Of a stretch of 64,000 bases of DNA, positions 16,810 to 64,000 are shown one piece after another. Below the pieces are notes generated by a model that worked only from the letters and a program-made list of their open reading frames with translations, was not told the DNA's origin and made no database searches. Within the stretch, counting starts at the first letter, position 1; each line of letters starts with the position of its first letter. The translations under genes and the position numbers were made by a program. This stretch comes from Gavia stellata (lineage: Eukaryota; Chordata; Aves; Gaviiformes; Gaviidae). The stretch spans positions 15,758,428 to 15,822,427 of the forward strand of contig NC_082610.1 in assembly GCF_030936135.1 (NCBI RefSeq), written 5' to 3'.

Positions 16810-19233
16810 AAACAAGATACAAAAAGCCGTTAAAACTATGTTTTCAAGCTACTTAGTGTACTGGTAAATTCCACCCCCACTGAATATTTTCCTCTTTCAC
16901 ATCTGTCCGTTTTTTTGGATGCAGTACATTAAAGTCTTATTGCAACAATCACTTTTTCCTGAACTGAGAATAGTGCAAAGAGGTACAAGCTGGGTGCTGT
17001 TCCTCTGCGTCTGAGCAGAGGCCAAGGCCAGGTCCCACAGACAAAATAAAAAACCATGACCATAAAAACGCTTCAGCCAGGGACTATTTGGAAAAGGAAG
17101 GGAAAGGCACAAAATGAGTTGAGCTACGAAGAGGACTAAATCAGAAGTCAGGACAAGTGCTAACAATAATACAGTACTATATATATTTTTTTTTTCTTCA
17201 GAGTCCAGACAACTGTTAAAACTGCAAATCATTTTTTAAATGATTTTAGTTTATTTGTATTTTGTGCTGTAAGACACTGTGCTTTAATAGCAAACTGCAA
17301 AAAAGGCAGTACATATTGCTTTCATTTTATTTCACAATGGAACGTTTCACAAAAACAGTAGTCTACTTTCCTGTGTTTAAGTGACTTGTGATTCTAATGA
17401 TGGAATGCAGTAAGTCTCAAAAAGCATCAAGTGAGCAGGAAATATATCTAGTTAGTTATATAGTTTATTATTTACAGGCTATATACTAAATGAAAAATAT
17501 GCAGAAGATGCCCAATAAAACTGGGATTTGTGATTTGTTAGCGCCCATTAGTATCAACCCAGTTTCTAACATTCAAGATATTCTTAGCTTTTTAATTGTG
17601 ATAATTCCTATGAAATTGGACTGTGAATATTTTAGGCACCAGGAGATTCAAGTCTACTTCTCCCTTCTGTACTGAAGGGAGATTGGTCAGTAGCAAGGGA
17701 AGGAAAAATCAGGTTATGAAAGCAGTTTTTAGTGTTGGATATATAGAAGGCTTTGCCCATATTGTGTCTTCATTCATAGTTGCATATTTTACTTTAAAAC
17801 TTCACTCTAGTCATAGTCAGTGGTGAGAGGTTGTCTTGCTTCAAAATTTAGTACTAAAGAAAATTGTGCAACTCTACTTATAGCTTTGTTTAGACAGAGC
17901 AGGATCATCCAAAACACTGAGTAAGGTGAACAAAAAGGCTATACCTGTAGTGCAGAAACACCTAATTAAGGAAGCAGGGGTATTAACAGGAGGCAGTAAG
18001 TCACATTTGTACTCCACTGTCACAATATAGTTCAAATCTAATGTTCCTTGTAATTAAGTATTTTTAGTGGAATTAATTCTTACTGGGACTGAGAAAGAGT
18101 GTTGCTGTGAACTGTTATAAAAGAAGTAACTAAGTTCCCCTCACAAAGCTCTGTTAATGCAACTCATTTCTGGCCTGCAATTCAGCCAGCAGTTGTGCTT
18201 TTTAACTAGAGGCTGTCCTTTACCTGGAGGTACAGGTAAGTAATGTAGGTGGAAATGCCACGTTGGATTTAGTGTTTGAATCTGTTCCACATTTAATCAC
18301 TGCAGCATTTACAGTTCTTGCGATTAAGACATTTGAAAACACGGAGAAGCTGGGCACATTTCCTACGGCACCACATTCAGCCAGTCTTCATTCAATTTTT
18401 AGATATCATGGATAGAAGATGGGGTAGAAAAAAAAATGTATAAGTTGCACTAACTATGAAGATCAGTATAACTGATGTTATTTGTAAATAACACATCTCA
18501 GGAAAAGACTTCCAGTAAGACCTGCAAGTTATCAGATATGAGAATGTCTCCCCTTTTTAAGGGGCTGAAAGTTAGTATGTATACATATTTAAATATCAGA
18601 AATGAGGTAAAAGAGAAGCATTTGAATTATAAGGCACCATTATTTACAACTTCTATTATTGGCACTCACTCCAATAAGTCTTAGAGAAGCATGAATCTGG
18701 GATTAAATGCAACACTAAGGAATTTTTCCAGCCCTTCAACCTTCATTTCTACAGGTGTGTGTGAAGCCACCAAAATCTTACTCGTCGCTGCTTCTGTGAT
18801 GTCTAGTTAGTAGTGGGAATGTAATCCTAAAAATGTGATTTCTTTCATGTTCTCCAGCATCATGCCATGGATGACATAACACAGGTAACAGATGAAAAGG
18901 AAAAAATGCACTATATCCACAGGCCTAATGATTAAGTTATGGTTTAACCAACAAGCACGATCAAACTGTTTATCTCACTTTCATGGATGGTTTAAAAACC
19001 CCTTCCTTTATCCACAACTCAAACATTTACAATGATGCTTTGATAATATCGCATAAGCATAAACCAGGTTTTCTAGAAATCCTCCAAATTAGGCTACATG
19101 AATGTTGGTCCAACATATCTGTTGAAATGCAGAGTCTCTTATTTTAAGATGTACAAGTTATCTTCAAGTAGGAAGATGCACAAAGCACAAGTGAACGCAA
19201 TTGTTCTGGTCTTACTCAGGTGTAGAAATGAGT

Positions 19234-58207
<38,974 letters not shown>

Positions 58208-58293
58208 ACCGCAAGAGCAGATGTCCATTTAAAGAAGCAACACTTCCCTTGTACTGGTTGTCCAGCCTTGGCTTCGGAATAGATTTAGCAGAT
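58208..58293 (-). other. PIK3C2A: PIK3C2A 5' UTR part of exon 2
   Basis: 86 nt between the acceptor TTTCCTTTTCAG and the chosen ATG. It holds the alternative in-frame ATG at 58228-58226. Confidence 0.8.
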
Positions 58294-61200
58294 CTGAAAA
58301 GGAAATGAAACATTAGAAACACATAAAAAAAAAATCATATATGGAGAACTACTCAGTCAATACATCACCAACTGACAAGGTTGCACACGTCCTTCAGAAA
58401 TCCAGGACATTAAAATTTTAAAGAGACCAATTTTTTTTAGTCAAACTTAAAGAGAAGCCACATAATTAAATTCACAACTTTTGAATTATGTGAGAACCAT
58501 TTATTTTTCTTACTAGTTCTTACCAGTAAGAGCAAGTCCTTGGTTTCTTTTTGCACCACTAAACCTAAGACACAGAAAAGCTACATTCAGGTACCCAAGT
58601 GTTTTCAGGTTTGAGCAATTCTGCACACTTAGCCAAGTTCTATCTCAGAAGTAGAAATCATTCTGAAGGCTATACAAGTCAAGAGGACTTCCAGTTTAGT
58701 ACAATGTATTAAAAAAATCTATATACCTATCAAAATGCTGTACCATGATTATGATGGTCATAATGATGCTTAAGGACCAACCTTCCTTTGGAAAAACATC
58801 GCTGTACTTTACCCTCTTAACAAAAGAAGTAATACTTACGAAATGCTATTTCTTGGACAAGCAAAATAAGCTATTTAAGTACAGCTGCTCAGTAAGTAAT
58901 CTCTAACAGCCCCTCAGAGGAAGCATCATTCACTACTATATAAGAGAAGAAACTCTGAAAGGTCACTTTTGCTTAAGGCCACCACCAAGAAAATTACACC
59001 TTACATTTCTCCAATTCCAATCTTGTGCTCAGTACAATTATACAACTTCCCATATTCACCATGGTATCTATGCTTCTTTATTAAAATAATCTTACAAGAC
59101 ATTACCACAAGAACTACGTTATTTTTCAGTATTAGTTCTACCTTATTCTACAGCTTTTACACACAGACAGGTTAGAGTTGAGTCCAGGAGATAAGATGTC
59201 TTCCAGCAACAGCTAGTATGCATATCAAGTAGCAAGATAAAAATCATGAATAATGAGTTTCTGCTAGGAGAGTTACATAAACAGCAATCCTCATTAGAAC
59301 ACAGTTTCACTGAACTAGATGAGCCCTTTAGATGTAAATCATCATGGGTTTAAGTCATGCAACAATCTACAAATTAAAGAGTTCTCTGCAGCAAATAACG
59401 TAGATAACTCAAAAGTATGTTCCCTTGCTATTCACATCCATTAGATGGTTTGGGGTTTTTTTCCCCCTTGAAGCAGACCAGAGATATGTGCTTTCAACAA
59501 ACTGACTGTACTTCTGTGGACTCGCCACATAGACAGCAAGATTCTTAACAGATTTCTAACAGATTCTTTAAATTCTTTAAGACTCTGGCCAAGCTTTTGT
59601 TTTATCTACGTCATTTCAGAAGCTTGCATTGTGAAGGACAGACATCTTTATAAGATGTTCTATACATTTCAGCTAAGTCTGAAAACATAAATTCAGGTGA
59701 AACCCTTCACAAAGCAAGATTAAACTAGAACTGATGTTACAGGTACCAAGACAAGATTTAAATAAAAGAGGCTGCCTTCAGAAAGGCTGAAACACTGACA
59801 GACTAATAAAGTTATAAACCCCTGAAAACCACACAGCTGAAGTCCTGGGGAATAAAGTCTTAAGGAGAAGCTTTGGAAGTTACTAGCATGCATCTGTTCC
59901 ATTAGATAACGATATTCAACATAGATGAAGTCTACAGAAAAAAGCAGACACCAGATCCTTTTCCATACAATATATTGCTGCAGACTTTGACATTCATTAA
60001 AGCCACAACTACTGCCATCAGAAAGAAGTCCTGTCCTATCTACTGCCTATTTGCACAGCTGAGTGCTGAACCCGATCAGGGAACTGATTAAAAAAACAAA
60101 CCCCAAACTTTTTTGCTGGGTTCCTTTATAGACAGTGCAGGTCCCTGATCCTATTTACAGAACAGCTGTGGCCCTCAGTGCCATTTGGTTATTTACTAGC
60201 CAGTCATTCTAAACCTTCTCCTAAAGATGTACTGAGTATTTTGTAGATGGTCTAAGCCTAGTAGCCACAGATAAGATCCCAACAGGAAGTCTAATACACT
60301 TTACACCAACTGCTCAGACTGCCTAGATATCCAAGCAGGCTTTAATCTCCTTATTAACTTATGGCTGGTTAAAATTGCTATGTCAAATTTTCAGATGCAA
60401 GAACACCCTGACTTATTAAGTCCTCTCAATAATTCCTACTTGGCTTTTCTAAGAAGTAGCAGCATGAGGTAAGCACAGTTTTCACAGTCTTACTGTTGCC
60501 TAAGGAGTCCAAATAGCAGCAGGATTCCCCCCCCCCCCGCCTTAGTTTTATTCAAAAAACTAAAATAGGATCATACTTTCTGAGAGTATTCAGAACTGTT
60601 TGGGCTACAACTTTGAAGAAGATATCAATGCATTCTGGTGCTGCTTGATAATTACAGCAGTAAGTGTTTTTTCTTGGGGAAATAAAATATCAAGATCATA
60701 TGGTCTTCAAAGTAGCTATATAGAACAACAACTCTGGCTCCTTAAAAAAGTAGGAAGCCCTGTTTCTCTGCTGAAATTGACAGCTTTGATCTCCATACCC
60801 TCCAAGCAGTCTCCTACTCACATGTCACTGTTCCACAAAGTCACAACTGCAGATAAACATACATTCCTTAGCACAGCTACTGCAGCACATTCATTCCTAA
60901 CATCTAGAGAATCCCAATCACTCAATAATTGCTTGTTTATTTTACAATTTCACATTACAGTGCTGCATTTTTATCAGTGTATGATTGCACACTTGCACTG
61001 ACAAAAACAGTGACTTCTAATATTCAAGACAGAAGGATACCATCATCAGTGGTTATATGAAGAGTTGAATTTTATTTTTATTTTTGCATGAGAGTCTCAT
61101 CATACATAAACTTAATTTGATTGCTGTATTTAAGTCCCATCCTTGGGAAACTTCTAAAACTAAATCAGTGTACAAACTTCTATCAAATTCTATTGCAATT

Positions 61201-64000
61201 TTATCAGCTTTTTAAAATCAGTTTTTAACTTCAAACTGTTTGAAAACTGCAGTCTGCTTAAAGTTTTCGCAAAACTTTATGCTGCATGCCAGTTTGAGGC
61301 TGTAAATTCACATGATAAAACATCAGAAGAAAAGCTCCCTGGGCATAAGCATGATTAAAATAAAGAGAGACCATCTTCTCAATGCTAACTAAAGTCAACA
61401 TTTTCACATAAGTTTAGCTTCACTTTGAATTTCTGACTTTGCAGCCATCTAAGTTCAAAGGCAGAGAGCAAGCAGAATTTAAACTTCTCCAACATTTAAG
61501 AGAAGGGCAAATTCCATTTGGACCATCTATCAGCAGGGAACTCGTCTCAAACACTCAGAAGAAACTGTTGCAATTCAAATCCCAGAAACAGGCAAGAGAT
61601 ATACCTGAACCATAACTGACCATACCATAGGAATTCACAAGAAGTTTGCAACAACTGGAAGTTATCGGCAGACCTAGAAGTAATCCTTAAAGAGTCAGGA
61701 TTGTTCTCAACCGCTGCACACTACTTTAAGTAATGGTAATAATCAGTTTTCAACTGTCAATCTGTTCACCTTCAGGAGCACAACTCTCTCTCCAAACACT
61801 TAAAGAATGGGTCAAATGCTTCTTTTTTAAAAAAAAAAAAAAAAGAAAACCAGAAGCAACTGCAGGGATTATAACAGAAATTTGAAAGTGATAAAAAGTC
61901 TCCTATACCACTTATTTCTCCCCTAAGCTTGAAATTAAATGGACACTTCATATTTTGTATAAAGTCACCATATTTACACTGCCCCAGCAGTAACTCACCA
62001 ACACTGCCCACTTTGTTTAAAAGTGGGTCTAAAAATCTCAACCACCCGATTTATCTACAGCTTTGACGAAAGGTAAGTCTCTTGCAGTGAGACTTAGTTA
62101 ACTTTAAGCAATATTTTCTTTAATTATTCAACCAGATGTGATCAGATATGAGTCCGCAGACTACTTTCTCTGGCTCCAGTCTAGCAGTTTCCTTAAGAGC
62201 AACACTTCCTTGGTGGCAATTTTGAATAAATGTGTTTAGACTCTAAAGTTAATTTGCTCAGTCAAGTACCTGCGTATTGCTATGTAATTTTATTTAATTG
62301 AGTACTAATCATTATTCATTATTTCAAAGGAGTAAAATGCTCCTTTTAAAAAAAAAAATTGCATCAACAAAACTTTATTAATATCAAGAACCAAGAAACA
62401 GCAAGATGTCTGACCATCTCCTTCAAAGCCTCTACATGGAATGGAAATTAATTTCCAACCAGATTTTCACTTAAAGGCTTACATAAAAAACAAAATATAT
62501 TTACATATGTGCTACTCTTCCAAATACATAATATTGAACCATAAAGAAATTTTTTTCTAATGAGGAATTTATAGGTTTCTGCTGAGAAACCTCAGGAGAA
62601 TCAATACACTATATTACATCTCTACCAGGACAAAGACTCCCAAAATCTAAAATTAGTTTCCTATCTTAAAGAGCAAGGGATGACTTTAGAGATAAACCCT
62701 GTTACCTTAAGCAGAGGTAATCTCACCATCTGCTCATGTAGATGTTAACATTCTTCCCTACTTAAGATGAGTTGCACAACAATTTTTTCAAAAAACCCCA
62801 AGGCTTTTAACATTCTATTTATAACTTGTTCTGATGCTAAACAAGCACAGAACCTATTATTTGGTAATTCATTCTTAAGAAATACTTTACAGTTATCACA
62901 AAGCAGTACACATAAATTCCCTAGAGTCCAAGCACTAAAAACAGAAGCAATGATAACAAGTCAGACTGTTTCCTACATTCCTTATAAAGTAATGCTGTGA
63001 CATGCAGTAGCCAGAGCTTCCTCAAGACAAGTGCAGTTTTCACAATAACTCCATGCTTATTTTGCCATTAATTGAAAAAATATTTGAGGCATTTGCCTAA
63101 CATTGAATGATAGCTAACTTCAGAATTAAGAAATCTTGCCTGCATACCAGAGATGGTAGCAGTTTTATGGGAAAACTTAGCAAAATAAGACAGCAGTAAT
63201 ATACTATGGAAAGTACTAATCATCTGGAAAGGAATTCATAGCAAGAAATTTGCCACAGCAGGAAAACTGCTTAGCAAGAAAAAATACAAGAACTTTGATG
63301 TTCAAAAGCCCTCTCTGCCAGATGCATTCAGATTGCTACAAATCAAGAAACAACTGAACAGATACTCGTGACATGACCTCTTGAAGTAAGTAAGTCCAAT
63401 ATTTTTTAAAATACTGCTAGGTTTAAATTAGAATTTTTTCAATAATGTGCGCGTAAGTAATCCTGAAAGACTAGTGTTTCAGGTATATAGTTCTATCATG
63501 CTGTCTTCCCACTAAAAACTTAGTAGCTTCTTTAATCTAGTCATCTTAGACACATTAGAAAGTGCCCCCTTACAGATGAGATTAACACCGTTAACCAAAA
63601 AACTGAATCTATTTCATTTCAGGTCATATCTACAGAATCTTCAAAGACAATTTCACTAGCTTAAATACAGGTGCAATTTTTAATTGGACACAAACTCTGA
63701 ACCAGCACTCATTTCTGTTTTGCTCAAATCATTCCGCTCATAAATGCCTAAGCAGTTGTACTGAGACCAGCAACTGCATCTCTTAACTTTGATTTTGAAA
63801 ATTCATTTGCATCTAAAAAGGACAATTTCATCACAAAACCACTGATCTTTAGAGCTAGGTAAGAATATGGCGTTTCCAGTACTAGAACAGAAAGTCTCCA
63901 GGAATGCCTCAAGGTCTTTCAATATTGGCAACAAATCCCTCGAAAAATCTGAAAAGCCTCGGCTGTTTCAGTGCTTATAAAAACACTTAGGAACTTTCTT
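58294..64000 (-). other. PIK3C2A: PIK3C2A 5'UTR intron (partial; continues beyond the window)
   Basis: The start-codon exon opens with a splice acceptor, so this stretch is intron and the first exon lies further right. It is AT-rich, has no CpG island, and shows no conserved coding segment on either strand. It contains a 12-base C run (60527-60538) and an A-rich run near 61830-61846. Confidence 0.75.
60527..60538. repeat. C12 homopolymer in PIK3C2A 5'UTR intron
   Basis: Twelve consecutive C followed by GCC. On the transcribed RNA this is a G run. Confidence 0.95.

Larger units (their letters stand above)
16330..19233 (-). other. PIK3C2A: PIK3C2A 3' UTR (about 2.9 kb)
   Basis: From the stop codon the last exon continues as an AT-rich untranslated region. 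No protein-like frame or splice signal is convincing here. Canonical AATAAA signals on the minus strand lie at 17469-17464, 17331-17326, 17255-17250 and 16809-16804, and ATTAAA at 16350-16345. The most distal is followed by a G/T-containing stretch (CCGTGTGCTG), so the longest form probably ends near 16,330. That length is close to the roughly 3-kb 3' UTR I recall for mammalian PIK3C2A. Alternative polyadenylation is likely. The last 300 bp are unusually CpG-rich for a 3' UTR because the RPS13 island overlaps them. Confidence 0.6.

Overview
This window is vertebrate nuclear DNA, almost certainly from a bird. It carries multi-exon genes with GT-AG introns and AT-rich introns and spacers, one CpG island, a 5'-truncated CR1 retrotransposon of the bird/reptile type, and a solo LTR that I recognise as a common avian family. 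There are no operons, bacterial genes, CRISPR arrays, tRNAs or rRNAs.

Layout, left to right. Positions 1-11,560 are a spacer with no supportable gene; its best feature is a close convergent pair of CTCF-like motifs at 10.18-10.25 kb. Positions 11,560-16,017 (minus strand) hold RPS13, complete in six exons with a 5'TOP start in a CpG island (about 15.37-16.64 kb). About 0.3 kb upstream of RPS13, the 3' UTR of PIK3C2A probably ends near 16.33 kb. PIK3C2A (minus strand) then fills the window to the right edge. I reconstructed 32 coding exons between 58,207 and 19,234. They total 5,082 nt, or 1,693 residues plus stop, and every splice phase closes. From 58,294 to 64,000 lies the 5'UTR intron; the first non-coding exon and promoter are beyond the window.

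RPS13 encodes a core 40S ribosomal protein. PIK3C2A encodes a class II PI3-kinase of clathrin-coated pits and endosomes. They have no shared pathway; the head-to-tail arrangement matches the vertebrate order I recall (PLEKHA7-RPS13-PIK3C2A on human 11p15). By that synteny the left spacer probably leads toward PLEKHA7, but no PLEKHA7 exon is visible.

The observations most worth checking are a GC-AG intron just before the last PIK3C2A exon, a degenerate U14-like (SNORD14) core in RPS13 intron 3, a possible box C/D snoRNA in RPS13 intron 4, the convergent CTCF-like pair, the solo LTR and CR1 insertions, and the very short PIK3C2A-to-RPS13 spacing. I found no novel multi-gene system.
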